From Durusdinium trenchii (Eukaryota; Sar; Dinophyceae; Suessiales; Symbiodiniaceae), in assembly GCA_963970005.1 (NCBI GenBank), contig CAXAMN010003058.1, positions 1 to 64,000 of the forward strand: a stretch of DNA of 64,000 nt, given 5' to 3'. The notes beneath the pieces are model-generated. The model searched no databases. It was not told the DNA's origin and saw nothing but the letters and a program-made list of their open reading frames with translations. A program made the position numbers and the translations under genes. Positions 30,260-40,000 of the stretch are shown piece by piece (position 1 is the stretch's first letter; the number at the start of each line of letters is the position of its first letter).

Positions 30260-31230
30260 GGCAATGTCTCCAAGGTGGTCGGAATGGATTTCTCAACACT
30301 GGATTCGTTAGATCACTCGCTTGAACGCTTGAACCGAAAACATGTACCATCGATCTCAAAAAAAAGTCCCGAACTGCCAGTTCCCACGTGACCCATGCAG
30401 TCGCATGCAGTTGTGAAAGTCTGTTGGCTGTTGGCATCTCTTCGAGCGTCAGCGTGCTCTTCAAAGGCACAATCGCGAAAACCGGTGATTTGCCTAACGT
30501 GTATCTCAATATCTGAAAAACATAACGTAAGGGTCGTTCGTTGCACCACCGTCAGGGATGCGCAAAGGCGGGGAATTAAGTTCCATTTCAAACGCGAGGC
30601 GAGAGGAGAGAAATGCAGTAAGGAGAAAAAGATATGAAAAAGACCTTCGATGAATCTTTCACGCAAAAACATGCATGCACGAAGCTTATTGCGGATCTTT
30701 CACGGATGATTCGGACGATTGCTTATCTTTGACCCCCTGCCAGTGCATTTCAGGATCCATGCGGTTATGAAAACCGGAATATCTTCGGTTTGCGCAACAA
30801 TCAAGGAAGTCAGAGCGCCCAAATAATCACAGCGAGCCTCCGGCACCTATAGCGCCACCATGCTTTGCTGCTACGCAGCCTCGAGACGGTTGACGAAATG
30901 AAATCCACGGTGGAATGATATTCGTGAGCTACGGTTATGTTCCGCCTGCTGTCACCCAGGGCTCCTATCCCAACTGCACACATGATCCAAGAACAAGCAA
31001 AAGGAAAGCAACCCAATGTCACATCTGCAAATTATTGGTCTAACACTAATACTTGCATAATGCCTATATATATATAATATGATATATACAATTATATGTA
31101 TATTACTATTTTGCAATGATGCATAAAAAATCCTCAAGCCTAATGTGCTGCCCGATTCTGAGGTCGGTATGAACATCAAAGAGTTTGCAGCAATTCGCAC
31201 ACCAAACATTGCCAAACACCCCATTTTTTT
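30260..31230. other. Upstream region of phosphatase, no gene
   Basis: No long convincing frame; an AT-rich (TATATA)n segment lies near 31063-31110. No promoter element can be named. Confidence 0.4.
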
Positions 31231-31290
31231 GTTTGTAGAGCACGCAGGTACAGGTCAAAGGGAAGCCATGTGGCCAGTACAAAGCCTCAC

Positions 31291-31583
31291 TCACGCAACC
31301 AGTGCTGATGCAGTGGCAGATTGGTACTTGAAAGTCGCAGGCAGGGACTTCACTCGCTTGTAGTATCTGGCCAGGCGATGAATACGGCTTTCCACTAGAA
31401 TCAAGCGAAACTTGGCATCCTTGTCCTTGCGGTTCTTGTCCAAGTGCTTTCGGATAGACACTGCTTTCTTGATCAAGTAGTACAAATCCTCTGGCAGAGT
31501 TGGTGCCAAGCCATTGGTCTTCAAGATTCGCAAGATGTGGTTGCCNNNNNNNNNNCCTTGCCCTTTCCATACATGCGGCCCAT
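31291..31583 (-). CDS. RPS13: Ribosomal protein S13 (uS15), copy 1, interrupted by an assembly gap
   Basis: Start codon at 31583 (MGRMYGKGK) and codons 68-151 plus stop at 31291-31545 are present; residues 10-67, about 173 bases, are lost in a 10-N gap. Over the shared coding part I find one difference from copy 2, a synonymous ACT/ACC in the LAPTLPEDL segment. Similarity with copy 2 also covers the short 5' leader and about 60 bases past the stop, then ends abruptly on both sides. It is most simply a second tandem gene; collapsed alleles or an assembly artefact are alternatives because the gap falls inside it. RPS13 is a small-subunit ribosomal protein that binds 18S rRNA. Confidence 0.75.
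31546..31555. other. Assembly gap (10 N)
   Basis: Ten N bases replace about 173 expected bases of RPS13 copy 1, so the gap length is a placeholder and not a measured size. Confidence 0.99.
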
Positions 31584-31620
31584 GGCTCCTACTACCTACC
31601 TCGCTGCTGCTCGTGCCTGC

Positions 31621-31645
31621 CTGCGACAATAAGAAGGATAGATGC
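31621..31645 (-). promoter_or_regulatory. Putative trans-splice acceptor of RPS13 copy 1
   Basis: On the minus strand, a pyrimidine-rich CTATCCTTCTTATTGTCGCAG-type site precedes GCAGGCACG, the first bases shared with copy 2. The upstream sequence is unrelated to that of copy 2. This fits a spliced-leader acceptor 37 bases before the ATG. Confidence 0.5.
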
Positions 31646-31965
31646 GCACCCTACACAATGGTTTCAATGAAAACCATGAAACCCTACGCTGAGCGACTCG
31701 ACACTCCAGCGCACGCAGTCTGAAGTCGAAAGCGTTCCAGAGTGAGTTCTATAGATTCTAGTCAATCATAGGCAATCTGTGTATCTGTATCAGCATGTAT
31801 CAGCATGACTCAGCAAAAACTGTTTAATATGGTCGATTCTTATCACGGACTTGCCAAGAAAATCATCTACTCAACATCCATGAGTCGCACTCGCTTATTT
31901 TTGTAGTTTGCAGAGCACGCAGGTGCAGGTCAAAGGGAAGCCATGTGGCCAGTACAAAGCCTCAC

Positions 31966-32421
31966 TCACGCAACCAGTGCTGATGCAGTGGCAGATTGGT
32001 ACTTGAAAGTCGCAGGCAGGGACTTCACTCGCTTGTAGTATCTGGCCAGGCGATGAATACGGCTTTCCACTAGAATCAAGCGAAACTTGGCATCCTTGTC
32101 CTTGCGGTTCTTGTCCAAGTGCTTTCGGATAGACACTGCTTTCTTGATCAAGTAGTACAAATCCTCTGGCAGGGTTGGTGCCAAGCCATTGGTCTTCAAG
32201 ATTCGCAAGATGTGGTTGCCAGTCACAGTCTTCACCTGAGGCACACCGAAGCTGTCTCGCAAGGTGACACCAATCTGGGAAGGAGTCAGCCCTTTCTTGG
32301 CCAGCTTGCAAATATGGTCAGACACATCATCCGGCTTAAGCTTCAGCCAACTTGGTGGAGTTCGCTTGTACGGGATTGCCGAGGAAGCAATGCCCTTGCC
32401 CTTTCCATACATGCGGCCCAT
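31966..32421 (-). CDS. RPS13: Ribosomal protein S13 (uS15), copy 2, intact
   Basis: A continuous 151-residue protein from ATG at 32421 to stop at 31966, exactly the usual eukaryotic length. It begins [20 protein letters not shown], has the eukaryotic N-terminal extension ([20 protein letters not shown]), the uS15 core ([40 protein letters not shown]) with the conserved [12 protein letters not shown] rRNA-binding segment, and ends TASALVA. The protein is part of the 40S subunit, contacting helices of the 18S central domain. There is no intron. The ATG is chosen because it gives the conserved start and sits shortly downstream of a polypyrimidine-AG site. Copy 1 lies head to tail about 0.4 kb downstream on the same strand, a layout typical of dinoflagellate gene arrays. 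Confidence 0.97.
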   Translation of the reverse strand: MGRMYGKGKGIASSAIPYKRTPPSWLKLKPDDVSDHICKLAKKGLTPSQIGVTLRDSFGVPQVKTVTGNHILRILKTNGLAPTLPEDLYYLIKKAVSIRKHLDKNRKDKDAKFRLILVESRIHRLARYYKRVKSLPATFKYQSATASALVA

Positions 32422-32458
32422 GGCTCCTACTACCTACCTCACTGCTGCTCGTGCCTGC

Positions 32459-32485
32459 CTGCATTGAATAGGAAGAAGGCTTTGT
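32459..32485 (-). promoter_or_regulatory. Putative trans-splice acceptor of RPS13 copy 2
   Basis: On the minus strand, AGCCTTCTTCCTATTCAATGC then AG precedes GCAGGCACG. Similarity to copy 1 starts at this point, 37 bases before the ATG, and the upstream pyrimidine tract differs in sequence but not in kind. Confidence 0.5.
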
Positions 32486-32674
32486 TGGTACTTGTTCCTG
32501 GAATTCCCAGGAGTCCAATTTAAAACAACGACTAAAAGACCCCAAGTCGAACAAAAGCAAGGTACGTCAGTATATATAGTTGGTCTGCACGAATTGGGCA
32601 ATCTTGTTCCCTATTGACAGAAAGGCATGGCTTCCAAGTGCTTCCAGTCGTACCATGTTGTACCCAATACAGTA

Positions 32675-32767
32675 TTTAGTAAGGCACTTGTTCCTAGCAG
32701 CGAACCTTGTTACTACTAGTAAGGCACCTGTTACTACTAGCGTGGCACTTGTTACTAGTAGCTTCTA
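32675..32767. repeat. Dispersed CTAGTAG / TTACTACTAGTAAGGCAC repeat, copy 2
   Basis: TAGTAAGGCACTTGTTCCTA, then CCTTGTTACTACTAGTAAGG and GGCACTTGTTACTAGTAGC: three to four imperfect units of about 24-28 bp, closely similar to 28860-28890. Confidence 0.8.
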
Positions 32768-32779
32768 ATTAAATTCTCA

Positions 32780-34393
32780 GAATTGAGCTGGGATCCCGAG
32801 CGCACATCGACCAGCGGCTGACCAGCGGACAAAACACATCTCTGTCACATGGCTCTGATTACCGCGCCGCCGATGTTGCACACTTCGAGGCCCCCCCCAA
32901 CATGTTTTGCCTGTCAGTTCGATTTGTTTGTTGTGGAATGCTGTGGAAATGGCACAGTTTTTTCCTGTATGATCCATATCACATTCATTAAACAGCCTTG
33001 AGGGAGTCATCAGCCGTGAGCGCAGGTAGAACGGCTTCAGCCCACAGAGTGGTAACTCAGCATCGGACATTTCAACACAATGACTGCAGCGACGCCATAT
33101 ACAATGCTGTAAAATGCTCTATACAATGCCAGTGCCACATCAAAATCATGCAATTTCAAAACCCTGCATTTCACGGGTTCACTTCGACCGATCACTCTCT
33201 TTCACCCGCACAGTGGACATCCGGTCATGTCCGGGCACGCGTGATTCTTGGCCTGCCAAGGCAGAAACAAAGGACACAGAAACAACGGACACAGCATGAG
33301 CCAGCATCTACCGTTCTTATAGGTATACAGTATGCAATGCTATGGTACTTAATTGTCTTTGAATTTCTTGAGCGCACTGGCCATGCTAGTTTGGCACACT
33401 TCAGCTCGAGTTCTGAACATTAGGTTCATCGGCTGGATTAAAAAATCACCTCTGCGCCTTCTTTTCGAGGTGCGGTGATCCAATCTGTGGCGAAGTACTG
33501 AAGACTTGACTTCAGCTGATTAAATCATTTTTCGCCAAGCCCTTCACGATCTCAACATCTTGAACAATGAATCTGCCAATGTCAACTATATTGTATATAT
33601 TTGTATATATATATATATACACATTACCGTTAAGCACTTTCTTGGATTCAATCCATCAGGGGTGATGTGGAACGCAAAGGACTAAAGAGTGGCACAGGTG
33701 ATACATGGCACCAATGTGCTGTGGCCCAGCTGACCTCTGCTCGTTAGAGCAAGTTTGTGAGCCTGGGTCCAGGAGCATACGTAATTGAACAGTTTCGGCA
33801 ACTTGGCCTGTTGTCCTATGGAAAGCTGAAGTTTTTTTTCAACTCCGTTTTGAGCAATCCCATGAAAATTGGTGCCAGGAACAGCGGACCAAGACGGAGT
33901 GACTCAAGTGGTCAAAAGTCAAATACACTCAAATCGGTCTGCAAAGTGTCCTCGAAGACTCGACACCCTCCGCAGCAGGTACAGCCGAAACCTACTGATT
34001 TCAAATTAAACATGCAAAAGCCCTGGGACCAGTTGGGGGAGTAAGGGTGTCCAGAAGTACACTGAAGAGAAACCAATATGGCAAGCGCAAATGAGTTGCA
34101 GGTTCCAAGGATACTCCGTCAGAAGTTCACTCCAAGTCCGAGTCCTGCTGCCTTTGGAAGATAACCCGGGTGCAGGGCCACAAGAAGGTTATCAACTCAC
34201 CCTGCTCACCAAAAAATAAACGCCAACTGCAGTGGCTCATTTCCTATGAGTAGAGCCTCGTCGCTCAGACGTGTCGACACGTAAATCAGTTGGCTTGCTG
34301 GCATCTTCTCCTCAGGCACTTGAAGCTGCTCACTTGCAAACAGCCACACCAGAGGTGGAGCTAGGCAGGGCACTCTAATAGAGCATTAGACTC
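32780..34393. other. Intergenic, no gene recognised
   Basis: Contains a (TA)n stretch near 33595-33620 and only short open frames. A plus-strand reading at 33757-34044 (KIGARNSGPRRSDSSGQKSN) has no recognisable feature. The last five bases, GACTC, form the left target-site duplicate of LTR element 2. Confidence 0.4.
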
Positions 34394-34528
34394 TGTGAAA
34401 TTGTGATCCACCGGCATCGCTCGACCCAAGACCAAGCTAGGAACCTGTACTCCAAATGGGGGTTACGTGCCCGCTGAAAAGGGAGTCCGTTCTTGCTTGG
34501 GGGCTTGCTGCGGTTTTTGGGATTCACA
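34394..34528 (+). repeat. 5' LTR of element 2 (135 bp)
   Basis: TGTGAAATTGTGATCCACCG to GGTTTTTGGGATTCACA, with standard TG...CA ends. It is short for an LTR, as in element 1. Confidence 0.95.
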
Positions 34529-34529
34529 G

Positions 34530-34545
34530 TGGTAGCGGAACCCGG
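34530..34545 (+). promoter_or_regulatory. Primer-binding site of element 2
   Basis: TGGTAGCGGAACCCGG begins one base after the LTR and matches the site of element 1 except for one base (GGAA against GGAG). The two families therefore probably use the same or a very similar primer tRNA. Confidence 0.8.
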
Positions 34546-34640
34546 TAACGCCCGGGTCTCCTTCCCCCCTTTTGTTGGTTTGGGGTTGACTCCCTTTTTG
34601 GTGGGACACTTAGCCCCCGCTTGGAGTTTTGGCTTTTGGA

Positions 34641-36780
34641 ATGGCCGGACAAACTCAGGCTGTTCCGCCATCGGATGGCGATCTAGACGAGCCCGTAGGA
34701 GGATTGCCAGCCGCAGGTTCACCTAGTGCGCCCGATGGCATGGGGACGGACCGCGAGGCCTTTCTTCGGTTCCAGAGGTTCCTTCGTCTGGAAAGGGAGC
34801 AAGAAGGGCGCGGTCTTCGCGGACGACGTCGTCAGCGAGACGACGAAGAGGAAGAAGAAGATGGAGGTGGCGACGGCCGGGGGTCGGCTGGACCACCACC
34901 ATCTTGGGACGGCGTAACACCCTTGAGGACTACTTCATCAAGGCAAAGCTATGGATCGCCACAACCAAGGCCAAGGGTCGCTCTCGCGGCCCCTTACTGT
35001 TGAAGATGTTGAGCGGCGCTCCATTCGAGCACTACAAACACTGGGCGAAAGACCCAGAATGGATGGCTGATCCTCATGGCGCCGAGCGGCTCCTCAATGA
35101 CATGGACACCCCAGAGAAGTATGGAGACGATCAACAAGAACACATGCTCACCGCCATGTCGAGGATCACCTACCACCTGAGGCGCCAGCGGAATGAGACC
35201 TGGCGAGAGTACTTTGCGAAGTGGGATGGTGCCATTCGCAAGGTCCACCAGCACAAGATCACCCTCCCTGAAGAGTATGAGGGCTTTCTGATGATCAATG
35301 GCCTTCAGCTCACCGAGACCGAGACCAAGGCCATGCTGAACTACACTCATGGATGCATCAAGCCAAGCTCCATCAAGAGTTGGCTGAGGAAGAACGAAAC
35401 TCGACTGTCAGCTGCCGAGTTGGGAGCTGATAAGAAGAAGAACCAGGTCAACTTTCTCACGGAGTTCGAGGGACACCACATCGAGAACAATGACATCGAG
35501 GAGAACGACGAGGACAAGGAGGAGATCGATGAACTTGAACAGTGCATCATGCATCTTCAGGACGACGCCGACGGCGACACGGTCCTTAGTGAAGGTGAGG
35601 CCGCCGAGATCCTCTCCACCTACGTGCAGCAGAAGAAGACCTACACCCAATCGATCAAAAATAAAAAGGCCAGAGAACTGGCCCGTGGCTACGGAAAGAG
35701 ACCACCTCCGGGAGGACATGATCGAGGATCCTTCCGGGACAAACCACTTCGACCGGGCTCGTACTACTCGGTCACCATCGCCGAACTTCAGAAAAGAACT
35801 CGCTGCCGCAACTGCGGCCAGATCGGACACTGGAAGCGGGACTGTAAGAATCCGCCCCAGAAGAACCCGGACTTGAAGACCAACGAGAGCCACTATTTGG
35901 AGAACACCGATGAGGCCTTCTTCATTGGACATCTTGCCGAGGACACGCTGGACTTCGAACAGGACCTGACGATCCTGGAGTCCGACGTCATGAACCTGGC
36001 TACGAGGTCTTCTACCAGTACTGAGCGGCATGGAGTGGCGACTCACCTGAGCCCGGCCGGTAGGACCTGGCAGCCAAAGGTTGGCTATGCCACGGATGCT
36101 GAACGCCCGTCCGCGTCGGCATACATGGAGAGTGACCTTTTCCGTTCGACCGGTGTTGAACATTTGTTTGTTTTCGAAAACATGTTTTGCAACCTCGTCT
36201 CTAAGTCTCCTCAACCTCATGACATGGTGGATGCGACTTGCGCCACCGTCGACACAGGATGCCAACGACTTGCCATCGGTGCCCGAACACTCCGAGAGTT
36301 TGCTCAACATCTCCCTGAACCCCTGAAGATCATCCTCACTCCCGAAACGAATAGGTTCAGGAGCGTGCATCAGACATCAGTCACATCCAAGGTTGCTACA
36401 ATCCCATGTTCCTTGGGTACCAAGGGAAGCTTCCTAAAGCCGGCCGTCTTTGAAAACGAGGAAAGCTCTGGTGCGCCCTTCCTCATCTCTCTCAGCTTCC
36501 TACTCCATTGTCATGGAGAAGTTATTCTTTGCCATGAACAAGGCCTCCAATTACGGCTTCGGGGAACTCCCGAACCAGTTCCCCTTCACCTTGGTCCAAC
36601 TGGCGCTTTACGAATTCCACTTCAACAATACAACCAGGTGCAAAAACAGGCACTCGAACGAGAACAAAACTCGATGAACCAGAGCACTTCGGTCGAGTTT
36701 GAAGTCTTGAAATTGCAAGATGGCTGCATGGAACCGCCGAAGCTGAGTACCACTCAAGCCACGAGCCCTCTTGCTACTCC
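34641..36780 (+). pseudogene. gag and protease of element 2
   Basis: An ATG at 34641 opens an acidic, Arg-rich leader (MAGQTQAVPPSDGDLDEPVG, REAFLRFQRFLRLEREQEGR). Near 34907 the frame changes, and Gag continues as NTLEDYFIKAKLWIATTKAK, FEHYKHWAKDPEWM and YHLRRQRNETWREYFAKWDG. A long acidic coil (ENDEDKEEIDELEQ) and YVQQKKTYTQSIKNKKAREL precede an intact CCHC knuckle, CRNCGQIGHWKRDC (about 35809-35850). The protease has ATVDTGCQRLAIGARTL (about 36241-36291) with an intact DTG and ends near 36600. Apart from the first frame change, this part is open for over 600 codons and looks functional. A second frame change follows near 36770. Confidence 0.85.
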
Positions 36781-38240
36781 GCACTCAGCCGCTTGCCATG
36801 CAGACTGCTGGCCAGAAACGTGTTCGGGCCAGTTCAACTTTCGAAGAAGAAGACCTTCAACAACATCGAGTCCTTCAGTGCCGCTTCGTCCAATGGTGCG
36901 AACAACAGCCTCTTCTGAGTCTGGAAAGCTGGCGTCACCGGCAACAGCCCGGCGACGAACCTGTGAGCTACACCCAGATCTTGGAGGCCATGATCCAAAC
37001 CAAATGTCAGCACAAGGAGACACATCGAAAGGGATCGAACGCCTATCTCACCAAGGTCACATGCCGCACCTGCAACAAGGTCATCAAGTCCGAGAAGATC
37101 GGGAAAAAGGAAGAGGGGAACAAGTCCAAAGCCAGCACGACATCCTCGAGCTCGGCGCCACCATCCCGCCAGGGGATTCCCTATCCGGCGACTCCCCAGA
37201 CCACCTCGGACGGCACAGATCTGGAGCACCTGACCGACTACCAGGAATTTCAGGAATACTTTCGTTGGAAAAAACCAACGACCCCGAAGCTGGAACGGAG
37301 GCTTCGAGCTGCCATCAAGAAGGCAACGGCTTTTTGGCGAGAGCTTCAATTGCTGCTGGCTGATACGCCTTTGCAGCACTGGGCTCAGGCCTTAAATGAC
37401 GAAATTTGCCAGGAGTTCACTATGAATCCAGCCGGCACCAAAAAATCTCGTGAGATTGCTGAAGTCGTGGGGTTAACCGTTAAACAACTTAAGACTGTGG
37501 CCGAAGTGTACAATCCTGGCTGCTTTCAGAAAATTACTGGTCGTTTTCAGTTGTCTCCCGGCCGCGCATTCGATTTGAGTCTAGGAGAAGATTTGCTAAA
37601 CGAAGATAAACAAAACGAAGTCATGCAGTTAACTAAACCAGGACTTGTTTGCATTGCACCACCTTGCAAGATGTACACCCAGCTGCAAAACCTCTCCAAA
37701 GAGAAACGTGCCCGATTACCTGACCTTATGAAACGATACTTGAAAAACAAGGCAGAAGTTGATTTTTGCCATTCGGTTGTGCGAACTCTGCGACGACCTT
37801 GGGATCAAGTTCATATTTGAACATCCACACGCCGCTTCCTCCTGGAAACACTGTGCCATGGAGCGGCTGCTGGATCGACCGAATGTCATCTACACCAAGG
37901 CTGACCAATGCCAGTATGGACTACAGGGTCAGTCAGGACTTCCTCAAAGAAAAAGAACCGGTTTTGCCACGAACTCAGAAGCCATCGCTCAAGCTCTGGG
38001 CAAGCTCTGCCCTGGCAACCATGAACACGAAGTCATCATTGGTGGCAACCGGTCTCAACGATCACAGGTATACCCGGAGAAACTCCGATCGGCCATCTTG
38101 AAGGCCTACAGCCAGTCCATCAGCGTGGACCATGTGGAAGTGGTCAGCTCCGAGAGCATGCTGGCCGAGAACCACCGGCTGAACTACCTCATGGACACCG
38201 AGTTTCGGGCCTTAAAGGACCTACAACGGGGAGTACCTGC
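36781..38240 (+). pseudogene. Zinc region and cytosine-methyltransferase-like domain of element 2
   Basis: The reading from about 36781 contains VLQCRFVQWCEQQPLLSLES and a zinc region KCQHKETHRKGSN...VTCRTCNKV (CxH...CxxC, 37005-37073), then a Ser-rich linker. LTVKQLKTVAEVYNPGCFQK and SPGRAFDLSLGEDLL lead into LVCIAPPCKMYTQLQNLS, with PPC at 37659-37667 where C5 methyltransferases have the catalytic Cys. After a frame change near 37780 come LCDDLGIKFIFEHPHAASSW (FEHP at 37816-37827, at the place of the ENV Glu), YTKADQCQYGLQGQSGLPQR and LGKLCPGNHEHEVIIGG. The typical FxGxG cofactor motif is not recognisable. The domain parallels that of element 1. Relation to active methyltransferases is inferred from motif order. 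Confidence 0.65.
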
Positions 38241-40000
38241 TGGTCACACCGAATGCCGGGACCCCGATTCTCGAACTCTTGACGACCCAGATTCTCGCCT
38301 ACCTGACCTACAGGACTATGTCACGGCCGAGATCTTTGCGAATGAGGAGAACCGAGAACCACACGACCCGGAGAACCAAGAGGACGATGGGGAACTACAA
38401 CCAGAAGATGAACATGAAGAAGGCGAGACACCGGAGAACTCAGAACAACGATTACCACTACACTCCCGTTTTCCCATGGAACGTCTTCTCCACCGAGCAC
38501 ACGTCGGCTTGGGCCACCCGACTTCGGATAGATTCGTGAGAATCCTTCGGTACGCGAAGGCCAAACCCGAAGTCATCGAAGCTGCCAAACACCTCCGGTG
38601 CAGTGTGTGTCAACGACACTCACAAGTGAAACCTGCTCGGAGAAGTGCACCGCCAAAGGAACTGGCATTCAATGAGTGCGTTGGAGTGGATGTCATCTTC
38701 TTACCGACGCTTGGCAGCAGATCACGCCCCGCACTGAATGTCATCGACTGGTCGCGCAAATTTCAACTCATGATCCCCATGGACAACAAGAAACCAGGTC
38801 ACGTCCGAGAAGCTTACAGACATTGGCTCCGTCTATTCGGCCCTCCGAAAAGAATGGCACTGGACCTTTCGCTGAACAAGCAGAACAAGATGGAACCTTT
38901 GTTGACCCCTCAGCAGTTGAAGCCCCACATCAAAGAGGCATCACGGAGCGCCATGGCAAGACCTTCAAGTACCCCCTCCAGAAGACCATGGACACCTATA
39001 GCTGTGCCGACATGAAGGAATGGGAAGAAATGGTCGACATCACCATGATGACCAAAAATCGAATGATGAACGTTGGAGGTTTCAGTCCCAGCCAGCGGGT
39101 GTTAGGCTTCAACCCCTTTCTGCCCGGAGGACTCCTCAATGGAGACGACGGCCATCGAGGACAACAACCCGAAATCAAGGTCGGCGATCTCAGTATCGAA
39201 CGGTCAATGAAACTTCGAAAGGCTGCAGCACACGCCTTTATAGAAGCAGACGCCAGCAACTCCCTTCGAAGAGCAGTCGCCTCAGGGCCACGACCTGTCC
39301 TCGAGTACGACATCGGCGAGATTGTCTACTTCTTCCGGATGGGAGCCGACAAGAAACTGAAGTTCAAACCGTGTTATTGGCATGGACCGGCAAGAATCAT
39401 TATGATCGACCAGCCCAGTACTATCTGGCTATCGTACCAGTCCCAACTTGTCAAGGCCAGTCCTGAACGAATCAGGAGAGCTTCAATGGAAGAAAACATG
39501 GCCATGTCAGGATGGCTGGAAGACCTCGTGAAGCTGAAGAAGGACATCACCACGGAGCCGATTCGAGGTTTCCTGGACCTGTCCGACCAACCGCTCCCAG
39601 AGATCCTTGACGATGAGAACAACCATGAAGAGTACACCCCGACCGAACCGGATGAAGCACCTGATCAAGATATTCCAATAGAACCAGGACTACCACCAGG
39701 ACTCAAAGAACCTCCAGGATATCCAAGACCCGCGAAACGCTATCGAGAGAAAGGACCACAAGATGAACTGGTCTATGATGACAGAGAACCACTTCCTGCA
39801 GTACCTGACGACCAACAACCGGGAGAACATCAACAAGATGAAGCCGCTCTCCGACCTCCAGAACCTGAACATGAACGAGAAAAGAGGGCACATGATGAAG
39901 AAGAATTGGATGAGCACCCCAGCAAAAGATCCCGACTTGAATATCTTGAAACCTACCTCCTCAAGGTTGAGAACTTGATCAAGGGAAGACAACGAAAAGA
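38241..40000 (+). pseudogene. Integrase of element 2
   Basis: After an acidic linker, FPMERLLHRAHVGLGHPTSD and LRCSVCQRHSQVKPARR form the HX4H...CX2C head. FNECVGVDVIFLPTLGSRSR carries the first catalytic Asp and FGPPKRMALDL the second. Near 38870 the frame changes; the new frame reads DGTFVDPSAVEAPHQRGITE and RHGKTFK, with the catalytic Glu in ITER. The C-terminal part includes MMTKNRMMNVGGFSPSQRVL and the SH3-like VLEYDIGEIVYFFRMGADKK. All DDE residues are present, so only the frame change breaks the enzyme. A long acidic and Pro-rich spacer (39560-39960) joins it to RT. Confidence 0.85.

Noticed and set aside
32119..32523. Plus-strand 134-codon reading over RPS13
   Set aside because: It is antisense to the intact ribosomal protein gene.
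35408..36370. 320-codon minus-strand reading inside element 2
   Set aside because: It is the antisense shadow of the Gag-protease frame, which carries the recognisable zinc knuckle and DTG motif.
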